Assembly: GCF_040566545.1 (NCBI RefSeq)
Contig: NZ_JBEWZI010000001.1
Location: forward strand, 1-64,000
Direction of reading: 5' to 3'
DNA from: Uliginosibacterium flavum
Lineage (GTDB): Bacteria > Pseudomonadota > Gammaproteobacteria > Burkholderiales > Rhodocyclaceae
Length of the DNA stretch: 64,000 nt
Within the stretch, counting starts at the first letter, position 1. Each line of letters opens with the position of its first letter. The position numbers and the translations under genes were made by a program. Of the stretch, positions 33,686 to 42,808 are shown one piece after another. The notes under the pieces were generated by a model, which saw only the letters and a list, made by a program, of their open reading frames with translations, did not search any database and was not told the DNA's origin.

Positions 33686-35158
33686 GTGAATCAATCATCC
33701 CCGCTCGCCCGTCGCGAATTCCTCAAGCGCATGGCGGCGCTGTCCACACTGGGCAGCGCCGCGCCACTGGCCCTCAACCTGGCCGGCATCGGTGCCGCCA
33801 GCGCGCAGGTCGCCAACGATTACCGCGCCATCGTGTGCCTGTTCATGTTCGGCGGCAACGATCATTTCAACATGCTCATGCCCTACGATCTGGCCGCCCA
33901 CACCGATTACGCCGCCGCCCGTGGCGGCCTGCAAAGTGCCGGCGGGCTGGCCTATACGCGCGATGCGCTGACGGCCACCCGCTTTTCGCCACTGACCGCA
34001 CAAGCCAATGGCAGCGAATTCGCCTTCTGCCCCAGCATGGCCGCCTTGCACGGGCTGTATCAGGACAAGCATCTGGCGGTGCTCGGCAACATCGGCCCGC
34101 TGGTCACGCCGACCAATCGCGACCAGTACCGCGCCGCCAGCGTGCCGCTGCCACCCAAGCTGTTTTCGCACAACGATCAGCAATCAGTCTGGCAGGCCTA
34201 CGCCTCGGAAGGCGTCAAGCAGGGCTGGGGCGGGCGCATGGGCGATCTGCTCGCCAGTCAGAACAGCAGCAGTGTATTCACCGCCATTTCTGCCGCGGGC
34301 AATGCCGTCTTCCTGACCGGCAACAGCATCCGCCAGTATCAGATCAGCACGCGTGGCGCCACCAAGGTCTCCGCGCTGGGCACGCGTCCCTTCGGCATTC
34401 CGTCCTCGGCGGGGCCGGCAGCCATCGACGCCCTGCAACAAATCATCACCGACTCGGGCAACACCAGCACCTCGCTGCTCGAACTGGATCATGCCGATGT
34501 CGTCAAACGCTCCATCGGCGCGGCCGAGATTGTCACCACCGCGCTGGATGGCGTACCGACCACGAGCGCTGGTATCGCCCTGCCCGCCGAGATTGCCGGC
34601 AGCGGCCTGGCGCAGCAGCTGCAAGTCGTCGCCCGGCTGATTGCCGCACGCGGCAGCACCGGCACCCGGCGCCAGGTGTTCTTTGTCAGCATCGGCGGTT
34701 TCGATACACACGACAACCAGATCACCACCCTGCAGGATGACGCCAGCGCAGGGCGCATCGGCTTGCACGGCACGGTGGCGCGCGCTATCGACTACTTCTA
34801 CAAGGCCACGGCCAGCCTGGGCGTGCAGAACAATGTGACGCTATTCACCGCCTCGGATTTCGGCCGCACCCTGACCTCCAACGGTGATGGCTCGGACCAC
34901 GGCTGGGGCGCACATCACGTCGTGGTTGGCGGCGCGGTGAAGGGCGGCGACATCTACGGCACGATGCCGCTCACCCGTCTGCACACAACCACCGCCGCCA
35001 ACCCGCAGGATTCCGGCTCCGGGCGGCTGATTCCGACCACGCCCATCGACCAGCTCGCCGCCACGCTGGGCGCCTGGTTCGGCGTGTCCGCGGGCGACTA
35101 TCCGCTGATCGCGCCAAACCTCGGTAACTTCTCGCCGAGTCTGGGATTCATGGGCTGA
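33686..35158 (+). CDS. DUF1501-family Tat-exported protein
   Basis: 490 residues from a GTG 10 bases after the DUF1800 stop. The N-terminus holds a twin-arginine signal ARREFLKRMAAL, a hydrophobic stretch and an AASAQ cleavage site. The mature part has YRAIVCLFMFGGNDHFNML, VFFVSIGGFDTHDNQ and TLFTASDFGRTLTSNGDGSD with GWGAHHVVVGG, motifs typical of DUF1501, which has an alkaline-phosphatase/sulfatase-like fold. Metal-binding is suggested by the conserved Asp/His set (GGFDTH, SDHGWGAHH). Substrate unknown. The pair is probably co-transcribed from the CRP-site promoter. Confidence 0.9.
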   Translation: MNQSSPLARREFLKRMAALSTLGSAAPLALNLAGIGAASAQVANDYRAIVCLFMFGGNDHFNMLMPYDLAAHTDYAAARGGLQSAGGLAYTRDALTATRFSPLTAQANGSEFAFCPSMAALHGLYQDKHLAVLGNIGPLVTPTNRDQYRAASVPLPPKLFSHNDQQSVWQAYASEGVKQGWGGRMGDLLASQNSSSVFTAISAAGNAVFLTGNSIRQYQISTRGATKVSALGTRPFGIPSSAGPAAIDALQQIITDSGNTSTSLLELDHADVVKRSIGAAEIVTTALDGVPTTSAGIALPAEIAGSGLAQQLQVVARLIAARGSTGTRRQVFFVSIGGFDTHDNQITTLQDDASAGRIGLHGTVARAIDYFYKATASLGVQNNVTLFTASDFGRTLTSNGDGSDHGWGAHHVVVGGAVKGGDIYGTMPLTRLHTTTAANPQDSGSGRLIPTTPIDQLAATLGAWFGVSAGDYPLIAPNLGNFSPSLGFMG

Positions 35159-35167
35159 AGCTGTCTC

Positions 35168-35275
35168 TGACACCCGCCCGGAAAGCCGCTCCGGACGGGC
35201 CTCTTCAGACACATTGCCCGCACAAGTCCGTCCCGCGCCCCTCTACAGGCAGGCAAGCCACACAGGCCCGCCCCG
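35168..35275. repeat. GAAGAGCC-family repeats before prfC
   Basis: CCGGAAAGCCGCTCCGGAC with GGCCTCTTCAGACACATT (35178-35215) is one clear copy; ACAAGTCCGTCCCGCGCCCC with CTCTACAGGCAGGCAAGC (35222-35258) is a second, more degenerate one. Both lie in the gap downstream of the DUF1501 gene. Confidence 0.65.
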
Positions 35276-35317
35276 TGCGGCTTGTCGCATTGCCTCAACG
35301 CAGGGCGCCTCACTCTG

Positions 35318-35323
35318 TATAAT
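35318..35323 (+). promoter_or_regulatory. Candidate -10 element for prfC
   Basis: A perfect TATAAT (preceded by CTG) stands 27 bases before the prfC ATG in G+C-rich DNA. No good -35 is seen at the usual distance, so it is a partial promoter call. Confidence 0.45.
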
Positions 35324-35350
35324 CCGCGCCTTCTCCGGAAGCCGCACACC

Positions 35351-36921
<1,571 letters not shown>

Positions 36922-36925
<4 letters not shown>

Positions 36926-37497
36926 GCTTTCTGGCTGCCGCGCAGGATCGCTTTCGCCAGGATGTGCTGAGCAACCGGCACAACCTTGCGATCCTTGAGC
37001 GCTGGCCTGCGCTGGCGCTCCCTGATGCCTGGCTCGTGGCAGGCTGCCTGTTCCAGACGGTCTGGAATCTGCAAAGTGGCCGCGCGCCCGAAGCCGACAT
37101 CAAGGACTACGACCTTTTTTATTTCGATCCGCTCGACACCAGCGAAGCGGCGGAGCGCAAGGTTCAGGCGCGCATCGAAGAAGTCTTCGCCGATCTGGAT
37201 ATCAAGGTCGAGGCCTGCAATCAGGCACGCGTGCATCTCTGGTACGAGCGCCATTTCGGCCATCCGCGCAGCCCGCTGCTCAGTGCGCGTGAAGGCATCG
37301 ATCGCTTCCTGATGCCCGCCACCTGCGTAGGCATCCGCCCAAGCGAGATTTACGCCCCGCATGGCTTTGAGCTTCTCTACGCTGGCCGATTGACGATGAA
37401 TCCGCTGACGCCTTACCGGGATTTGTTCGAGCGCAAAGCCGCGTCATACGCTGCACGCTGGCCCTGGTTGCGCGTCGAGACGGGACTTCACCCGTAG
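36922..37497 (+). CDS. Nucleotidyltransferase-like protein (NTP_transf_6 type)
   Basis: 191 residues from a TTG that overlaps the prfC stop (ATTGA), so translation is probably coupled. Sequence features are LPDAWLVAGCLFQTVWNLQS and IKDYDLFYFDPLDTSEAAER (an acidic pair as in nucleotidyltransferases), then HLWYERHFGHPRSPLLSARE and FLMPATCVGIRP. This matches a family of uncharacterised nucleotidyltransferases annotated from sequence only. The substrate is unknown and I see no link to release factor function beyond the coupling. Confidence 0.75.
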
Positions 37498-37498
37498 G

Positions 37499-37557
37499 CG
37501 TAGGTGCGACTTCAGTCGCACAAGGAACGCTGGCGTGCGACTGAAGTCGCACCTACG
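37499..37557. repeat. Perfect 23-bp inverted repeat (GCGACTGAAGTCGC family)
   Basis: The arm at 37499-37521 (CGTAGGTGCGACTTCAGTCG plus CAC) and the arm at 37535-37557 are exact reverse complements across a 13-base loop. Each arm contains a smaller palindrome around GCGACTTCAGTCGC. Degenerate relatives lie at 2312-2363 and 25004-25051. Confidence 0.92.
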
Positions 37558-37561
37558 TGTC

Positions 37562-37645
37562 GCCCGCAGAGCCGCGCCCCGCTTGCCTGTGCACGCCCCC
37601 CCTGCCTGCACAGGTCCGACAGGCGCGGCTCTTCAGGCAAGGCCA
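37562..37645. repeat. GAAGAGCC-family repeat, expanded copy
   Basis: GCAGAGCCGCGCCCCGC at the left and CAGGCGCGGCTCTTCAGGC at the right, with the usual short middle enlarged by a C-rich insert containing CTGCCTGCACAGG. The right arm is one of the best matches to the family in the window. Confidence 0.65.
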
Positions 37646-37653
37646 TTCAGAAA

Positions 37654-37839
37654 CGTAGGGCGTCAATGCAGCGCAGCGAATTGCGCCGCATGGAAAATCT
37701 TCAATCGCCCGCGACAGGTAAATGCTTTCCCAAAACCTACCCATCACGAGACTCCCGATGCGGCGATCATTCGACATTCAGTCGGCATTGAACAAGGATT
37801 CATGCGGCGCAATTCGCCTTGCTCATTGACGCCCTACGC
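37654..37839. mobile_element. MITE-like element with long terminal inverted repeats
   Basis: The left end (37654-37692, starting CGTAGGGCGTCAATG and ending GAATTGCGCCGCATG) and the right end (37801-37839, starting CATGCGGCGCAATTCGCC and ending TTGACGCCCTACG) are nearly exact reverse complements over about 38 bases. They enclose about 108 non-coding bases. No transposase is present. A third end-like copy lies at 39094-39126. The structure fits a non-autonomous miniature element; mobility itself is an inference. Confidence 0.7.
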
Positions 37840-37989
37840 GTCGTGCCGGATTATGCGGCTTGCCGGTTTCGACCCCGCAGGGGCGCTAGCGGAGAAGTGA
37901 GGTTTTTCACGACTCTGTTAATGCTGTATGAAAATACGGCATCGTTCCGGAAACGCAACCCGATATTTCGAATAGCGAGAGGTGCTCCC

Positions 37990-38322
37990 ATGAGATCAGG
38001 TAAAACAGGTTCCGCGATAGCAAAAAAGGCTTCAGCTGTCCTAAAGAACAGCAAATCAAGCTCAACTACGAAGTCTTTGGCTGGCAGTGCTCTTTCTCAG
38101 AGCAGTACTGTGAAAACGACATCCACACGCGAAGCTAGAGCCGCAGCAAAGGTATTGGCAAACCCAACTTCGCCCAAATCGGCCAAGTCCTTGGCGGCTA
38201 GCGTTTTATCCCAGAAGAAGTCGCCATTTCCAGTAAAAACCTATCGAGTAGCCGGGAGCAGCCTTACGCAAAAAGAAAGCGCGGCGATTGTCCACAAGGT
38301 GGTTTCTAAGAAGAGCAAGTAG
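37990..38322 (+). CDS. Small Lys/Ser/Ala-rich repeat protein, first gene of an accessory pair
   Basis: The 110-residue basic protein has three internal copies of one motif: SLAGSALSQ (29-37), SLAASVLSQ (67-75) and VAGSSLTQ (87-94), separated by Lys/Ser/Thr linkers and ending VVSKKSK. No transmembrane segment or signal is seen. The ATG at 37990 is chosen for its upstream GAGAGGTG and the character of the sequence. It is followed after 9 bases by the TIR-like gene, so the two are almost certainly co-transcribed. The high charge and repeat design suggest nucleic-acid binding or scaffolding, but I recognise no function. Confidence 0.7.
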   Translation: MRSGKTGSAIAKKASAVLKNSKSSSTTKSLAGSALSQSSTVKTTSTREARAAAKVLANPTSPKSAKSLAASVLSQKKSPFPVKTYRVAGSSLTQKESAAIVHKVVSKKSK

Positions 38323-38331
38323 GGAACATCC

Positions 38332-38970
38332 ATGGCTCGCATCTCATCCGCTCAGAAAGACTCTGTCTTCATTAACTGCCCGTTCAGTGATGACTACAAG
38401 GAACTCTTTCATTGCATTATCTTTTGCGTTTTGGCTTGTGGGTTCCGCCCGAGAAGCGCACTTGAAGCTGGCGACGCTGGAGACATTCGCCTCGAAAAGA
38501 TCGTCAGACTTATCAAAGAGTCTCACTACAGCATTCATGACTTGTCTGCAGTCGAGCTAGACAAAGTAAATAACCTACCTAGGTTTAACATGCCTTTCGA
38601 GCTAGGTCTCGTTATAGGCTGCAAAAAGGTTGCGGGCGATAAATATGCAAATCGTCCAATCCTTGTGATGGAGCATAATGCCTACACATCGCAGAAGTGC
38701 CTGTCAGACATCGCAGGCCAAGATTTGCAGGCCCATCAAGGTTCGGCCAAGCGCGTTACACGCATTGTCCGCACTTGGCTACTTCTGCAGTCTAATCGCA
38801 CAGACATTCCTGGACATGTTCGTGTCCAGCGGGCATTCGAACAGTTTTATGAAGTGCTCCCTGAGTTGTGCGATGCCGCCGGACTAGACTCAGACGAAGT
38901 TAGCTATCCGGATTTCGTGTATTTGACCCAACAATGGCTTGTCGAGCAGAACGCGGCGAGCGCCACCTAA
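38332..38970 (+). CDS. TIR / nucleoside-deoxyribosyltransferase-like protein
   Basis: The 212-residue protein has the fold signature DSVFINCPFSDDYKELFHCI (beta-1 and first loop), LACGFRPRSALEAGDAGDIR, IRLEKIVRLIKESHYSIHDL with SAVELD, then PRFNMPFELGLVIGCKK. The Glu of PFELG occupies the position of the catalytic Glu in nucleoside deoxyribosyltransferases and TIR NADases. The following RPILVMEH matches the next core strand. The C-terminal 90 residues are helical and unassigned. The first line of the gene is 27/60 G+C, against about 40/60 in prfC. Proteins with this signature occur in defence contexts; NAD+ or nucleotide hydrolysis is inferred, not shown. Confidence 0.72.
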   Translation: MARISSAQKDSVFINCPFSDDYKELFHCIIFCVLACGFRPRSALEAGDAGDIRLEKIVRLIKESHYSIHDLSAVELDKVNNLPRFNMPFELGLVIGCKKVAGDKYANRPILVMEHNAYTSQKCLSDIAGQDLQAHQGSAKRVTRIVRTWLLLQSNRTDIPGHVRVQRAFEQFYEVLPELCDAAGLDSDEVSYPDFVYLTQQWLVEQNAASAT

Positions 38971-39044
38971 CCCTTCGCGGCTTGGCCGCTACGGCGACCC
39001 CTCAGAAGTTACAGAAACCCCGTTTTCATCAACAATTCAGCTAT

Positions 39045-39081
39045 GAAAAATGGCGCATCCATCCAGATGCGCCATTTTTTC
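39045..39081. terminator. Strong hairpin terminator between the accessory pair and flgJ
   Basis: GAAAAAATGGCGCATC (39045-39059) and GATGCGCCATTTTTTC (39066-39081) form a long stem with a six-base loop. With A- and T-runs on the two sides it can terminate in both directions. It closes the rightward accessory pair and the leftward flagellar operon. Confidence 0.88.
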
Positions 39082-39093
39082 ATTCCAAGCTTC

Positions 39094-39126
39094 GGTGCAA
39101 TTCGCTTCGCTCATTGACACCCTACG
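39094..39126. repeat. Third copy of the MITE-like end
   Basis: GGTGCAATTCGCTTCGCTCA followed by TTGACACCCTACG is the same sequence as the right end at 37801-37839, in the same orientation, with a few base changes. The accessory gene pair therefore lies between two direct copies. Confidence 0.8.
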
Positions 39127-39144
39127 AATGCCCCGCGCGGCGCT

Positions 39145-40035
39145 TCAGCGTGCCGAGGCCAGCATGCCTTGCCTTAGGGTGTTGCCGTTGATGACGCGGG
39201 TGAGCTTATCGGCATAGGCCGGATCGGTGGCGTAGCCGCCCTTTTGCAGCGCGCGGGAGAAGCCTTCGGCATCGGTCTGGCCGCGCACGGCGGCGTAGCG
39301 CGGGGCCTGGCCAACGAGGCTGGCGTAATCCTGAAAGGATTCGGCATAGGAGCCGTAGGCGCGGAAACGTGCCTTGCGCGTCACGGCCTGACCGTTTTCA
39401 TATTCGGTGGTGCTGGCTTCGACGACAGCGCCTTTCCAGTCTTTGCCAGCCTTGATGTTGAAGAGGTTGTGGCTGGAGCTGCCATCGGCGCGCGTGATTA
39501 CTGATTTTCCCCAGCCGGTTTCCAGCGCAGCCTGGGCGACGAGGAAGTGCGCGGGCACGCCGAGGCTGCTGGCGGCCTGTTGGGCCTGCGGCCAGACCTG
39601 CTCGACAAAGCCCTGCGCGTTGTTACTGTAAGGCACGCCCAGCGGCGCGGCGGCGGCTTGCGGAGCGGCGATGGCCTGTTCCAGCGTGCCGGCTGGCGGG
39701 CCTTTCAGGTCGTAGGTGGGCGGGCGCAGACTGGCGCTGCCGTCGAGCTGGCGTTCGATGAATTTGGCCAGGCCAACACCCCCACGCTGGGCCATCACGG
39801 CGGTGAGTTGCTGATCGTGCAGGCCTTGGTAGAAGCGCGTGGAATCGCTGTTGAACATGTCGTCGCTGGCCATCGACGAGGTGGCTTCGCGCATGCTTTT
39901 CATCACGGTCTGCAGGAACATGGCTTCGAACTGCTGGGCGACGAGCTTGTTGGATTCGGGCGACTTGGTCTTGGCCGCCAGCTTCAGGCCGCTCAGGCTG
40001 TTCGGATCGAGGCTGTTGATCTGCGCGTATTGCAT
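39145..40035 (-). CDS. flgJ: Flagellar rod-cap and muramidase protein FlgJ
   Basis: A 296-residue two-domain FlgJ. The N-terminal rod-binding domain (about 1-100) has KLVAQQFEAMFLQTVMKSMR and FYQGLHDQQLTAVMAQRGG. The C-terminal glucosaminidase-type domain has FLVAQAALETGWGKSVI, with the catalytic Glu in ALETGWG, and SFQDYASLVGQAPRYAAV. It scaffolds rod assembly and locally digests peptidoglycan. It is the last gene of the leftward flgB-J operon, 2 bases after flgI. Confidence 0.95.
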   Translation of the reverse strand: MQYAQINSLDPNSLSGLKLAAKTKSPESNKLVAQQFEAMFLQTVMKSMREATSSMASDDMFNSDSTRFYQGLHDQQLTAVMAQRGGVGLAKFIERQLDGSASLRPPTYDLKGPPAGTLEQAIAAPQAAAAPLGVPYSNNAQGFVEQVWPQAQQAASSLGVPAHFLVAQAALETGWGKSVITRADGSSSHNLFNIKAGKDWKGAVVEASTTEYENGQAVTRKARFRAYGSYAESFQDYASLVGQAPRYAAVRGQTDAEGFSRALQKGGYATDPAYADKLTRVINGNTLRQGMLASAR

Positions 40036-40037
40036 GG

Positions 40038-41186
40038 TCAGATCACCTCCAGCTCGGCCCGCAAAGCGCCTGCAGCTTTCATGGCTTGCAGAATGTTGAT
40101 CAGATCCAGCGGCGTGGCGCCCACGGCGTTCAGCGCCTTGACGACTTCGGTAAGGGTGACGCCGGGCTTGAAGCGCATCAGGCTGGCCTGATCCTGCTTG
40201 ATATCGACCTGGCCTGCCTGGGCCACTACGGTCTGCCCGGCGGCAAGCGGATTGGGCTGGCTGACCTGGGTTTCGTTATTCACGGTGACGGTCATGTTGC
40301 CGTGAGCAATGGCGCATTCGAGCAGCGAGACGTTCTGGTTCATCACCACCGAACCGGTACGCGAATTGACGGTGACGCGCGCAGCCGCGTTGGCCGGCGT
40401 GACTTCGAGACCTTCAACGCGACCGAGGAAGGCGATGCGCTCGTAAGGCACCTGCGGCGCGCGCACCTGAATGCGGCGCCCGTCCAGCGGCCAGGCAATC
40501 GTCTCGCCCATGCCGATGTTGATGGCATCGGCCAGGCGCTGGGCAGTACTGAAATCGGCGGTGGCAAGTTCGTAAACGATGAAATCCTGCGTGCCGACTG
40601 CGGTGGGCACGGCACGTTCCACGGTGGCGCCACCGGGAATGCGGCCGGCGGTGAGCTGATTGATCGTGGTCTTGGCGCCGCCACCGGCCTGCCCGCCCGC
40701 GCCGCCAACGATCAGGTTGCCCTGCGCAATCGCATAGATCTGACCATCCGCACCCTTGAGCGGCGTCATCAGCAGCGTGCCGCCCTTGATGCTCTTGGCG
40801 TTGGCCATCGAGGAAACAGTGATGTCGAATTGCTGGCCGGGCTGAGCGAACGGCGGCATCTGCATGGTGACCATCACAGCCGCCACATTCTTGAGCTGCA
40901 AGGTGGTGCCAGGCGGAATCGTCACGCCCAGATTACCGAGCATGTTGATCAGGCTCTGCGTGGTGAACGGTGCTTGCGAGGTCTGATCGCCCGTGCCATC
41001 CAGGCCAACGACGATGCCATAACCGACGAGCTGGTTGTTGCGTACACCGGAGACGGTCGCCAGATCCTTGATGCGTTCGGCGTGTGCGACAGTAAGGAAT
41101 GAAACGCTAGGGGCAAGGACACCAAACGCCGCCAGCGCGATTACTACGCGACGCACTGTAAGAAAAAACACATTGAACGTTTTCAT
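40038..41186 (-). CDS. flgI: Flagellar P-ring protein FlgI
   Basis: The 382-residue FlgI has a signal sequence ending AHA and then ERIKDLATVSGVRNNQLVGY, the family hallmark. GLDGTGDQTSQAPFTTQSLI and the closing TLTEVVKALNAVGATPLDLI are also conserved. FlgI forms the periplasmic P-ring around the rod. An AGGTG ribosome-binding site precedes the ATG. The gap to flgH carries a 7-bp tandem repeat. Confidence 0.96.
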   Translation of the reverse strand: MKTFNVFFLTVRRVVIALAAFGVLAPSVSFLTVAHAERIKDLATVSGVRNNQLVGYGIVVGLDGTGDQTSQAPFTTQSLINMLGNLGVTIPPGTTLQLKNVAAVMVTMQMPPFAQPGQQFDITVSSMANAKSIKGGTLLMTPLKGADGQIYAIAQGNLIVGGAGGQAGGGAKTTINQLTAGRIPGGATVERAVPTAVGTQDFIVYELATADFSTAQRLADAINIGMGETIAWPLDGRRIQVRAPQVPYERIAFLGRVEGLEVTPANAAARVTVNSRTGSVVMNQNVSLLECAIAHGNMTVTVNNETQVSQPNPLAAGQTVVAQAGQVDIKQDQASLMRFKPGVTLTEVVKALNAVGATPLDLINILQAMKAAGALRAELEVI

Positions 41187-41205
41187 GTCTGCACCTGCGA
41201 GATTT

Positions 41206-41240
41206 TGCGACTTGCGACTTGCGACTTGCGACTTGCGATT
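41206..41240. repeat. 7-bp (CGACTTG)n tandem repeat between flgH and flgI
   Basis: About five units of CGACTTG, starting at TTGCGACTTGCGACTTGCG and ending in a degenerate GCGATTTT. It occupies most of the 56-base space between the flgH stop and flgI start, just upstream of the flgI ribosome-binding site. The same unit is found in the tssF-tssG gap. Confidence 0.85.
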
Positions 41241-41242
41241 TT

Positions 41243-41923
41243 TCAGAACGGCAGAATGTTCAGAAACGCGCGCTGCATCCAGCCCATGGTCTGGGCTTCG
41301 TCGATATAGCCGCTGCCCTTGAATTCGACCCGCGCATCGGCCACCTGCGTGGATTGCACGGTGTTCGAGGTGGTGACGTAGGTCGGATTCACGACGCCGG
41401 AAAAACGGATGAATTCCTGGCCTTGATTGATGGCGACCTGTTTCTCGCCGGACACCAGCAGATTGCCGTTGGAATACACATCGATCACGGTGACCGTCAC
41501 TGTGCCGGTGAATACGTTATTGGCTGCCGCCGCCCCTTTGCCGGAAAAGGTTTGCGTGTCATCTGCTGCAGCGCCGATCTTATTGAGCCCGATACTCTTG
41601 CCAGGCAAGCCGGAGATAACCGGCATACCGACATCGACCGTGGCAGCGCGATTGGCCGAGGCATTGGAGGATTTGCTGGCGGTGTTTTTCTCAACCAGAT
41701 TGATGGTGAGCGTGTCGCCCACATAACGCGCACGCCGATCCTCGAAAAGGGAGCGCGAGGTAGTGCTATAGATCGAACCGGTGGCCTGAGCGGGCGCCGC
41801 TGCCGGAACAGGACGGGCGCTCATCGGCTGATGCACGTTGGTGGTCTGCTGCAACAGACTGCAGCCCGACAACAAGGCCAGTGCGGCGAAGATGGCAAGA
41901 AGGCGGTCAGATGCGGCAGGCAT
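41243..41923 (-). CDS. flgH: Flagellar L-ring lipoprotein FlgH
   Basis: 226 residues from ATG 41923; the TTG two codons earlier is too close to the AAAGGTGG ribosome-binding site. A lipobox LLSGC gives a lipidated Cys. Family motifs are GSIYSTTSRSLFEDRRARYV, GDTLTINLVEKNTASKSS and EQFIRFSGVVNPTYVTTSN-type sequence (QEFIRFSGVVNP), then VADARVEFKGSGYIDEAQT. FlgH forms the outer-membrane L-ring with FlgI below. Confidence 0.95.
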   Translation of the reverse strand: MPAASDRLLAIFAALALLSGCSLLQQTTNVHQPMSARPVPAAAPAQATGSIYSTTSRSLFEDRRARYVGDTLTINLVEKNTASKSSNASANRAATVDVGMPVISGLPGKSIGLNKIGAAADDTQTFSGKGAAAANNVFTGTVTVTVIDVYSNGNLLVSGEKQVAINQGQEFIRFSGVVNPTYVTTSNTVQSTQVADARVEFKGSGYIDEAQTMGWMQRAFLNILPF

Positions 41924-41936
41924 GATCAATCCACCT

Positions 41937-42719
41937 TTAGAGTTGCGCCAACTTGGCCAGCATCTGGTCGGCAGTGCTCACCACGCGCGAGTTGATCTCG
42001 TAGGCGCGCTGCGCTTCGATCATGGTGACGAGTTCTTCGGCCACATTGACGTTGGAAGTTTCAACGTAATTCTGATTCAACACCCCCGTGCCATTGGTGC
42101 CGGGGGTGCTGGGCGTGGCGGTGCCACTGGAGGCGGTTTCAAGAAACAGGTTTTCACCAGTGCTGAGCAAGCCGCCAGGATTAACAAAAGAGGCAATCTG
42201 CATCGTGCCGATCTGTGCCGAGGCCGTACTGCCAGGCTGGGTCACGCTGACGGTGCCGTCCTTGGCAATTGTCACGCTTAGGGCATCAGCCGGAATGGTG
42301 ATCGCGGGCTGCACGGGATAGCCACTGGAGGTGACGATCTGCCCTTGGGCATCCTTCTGGAAGGCGCCATCCCGCGTATAGGCGGTGGTGCCATCGGGCA
42401 GCTGGATCTGGAAGTAGCCGCCGCCCTGAATCGCCACATCCAGAGTGTTGCCGGTTTGTTGAAGATTGCCCTGCAAATGGATGCGTTGCGTGGCGCCGGC
42501 ACGTACGCCGGTACCGATCTGCAGACCGGACGGGATCTGCGTGCTCTGCGAGCTTTGCGCGCCGGGCTGACGGAGGGTCTGATAGAGCAGGTCTTCAAAC
42601 ACCGCCTGCGCGCGCTTGAAGCCATTGGTGCTGACGTTGGCGAGATTATTCGCGATCACGTCCAGGTGCGTTTGCTGCGCATCCAGGCCGGTTCGGGCAA
42701 TCCACAGAGCTCTGATCAT
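41937..42719 (-). CDS. flgG: Flagellar distal rod protein FlgG
   Basis: The 260-residue FlgG begins MIRALWIARTGLDAQQTHLD and continues VIANNLANVSTNGFKRAQAV, the rod/hook N-terminal motif. The C-terminal NYVETSNVNVAEELVTMIEA with QRAYEINSRVVSTADQML is the matching coiled-coil partner. FlgG forms the distal rod through the P- and L-rings, coded just downstream. Confidence 0.97.
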   Translation of the reverse strand: MIRALWIARTGLDAQQTHLDVIANNLANVSTNGFKRAQAVFEDLLYQTLRQPGAQSSQSTQIPSGLQIGTGVRAGATQRIHLQGNLQQTGNTLDVAIQGGGYFQIQLPDGTTAYTRDGAFQKDAQGQIVTSSGYPVQPAITIPADALSVTIAKDGTVSVTQPGSTASAQIGTMQIASFVNPGGLLSTGENLFLETASSGTATPSTPGTNGTGVLNQNYVETSNVNVAEELVTMIEAQRAYEINSRVVSTADQMLAKLAQL

Positions 42720-42808
42720 TTTGCTTCTCCTCTTGCCAAACAGCTTAAGTCTTCATGTATTGGCCATTGCGCCGATTACCGCCGGTTTTGCCCGGCATTC
42801 TTCGGGCC

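Larger units (their letters stand above)
37498..37989. other. 492-base repeat-rich stretch without a gene
   Basis: In order this gap holds a perfect hairpin repeat (37499-37557), a GAAGAGCC-family copy (37562-37645) and a MITE-like element (37654-37839). Then come about 150 bases of AT-richer leader with the ribosome-binding region GAGAGGTG before the ATG at 37990. A longer frame from 37819 exists but its extra N-terminus reads through repeat sequence. Confidence 0.6.

Noticed and set aside
37819..37989. Longer N-terminus for the 110-residue repeat protein
   Set aside because: The extra 57 codons overlap the MITE-like end and lack protein-like character; the ATG at 37990 has a ribosome-binding site.
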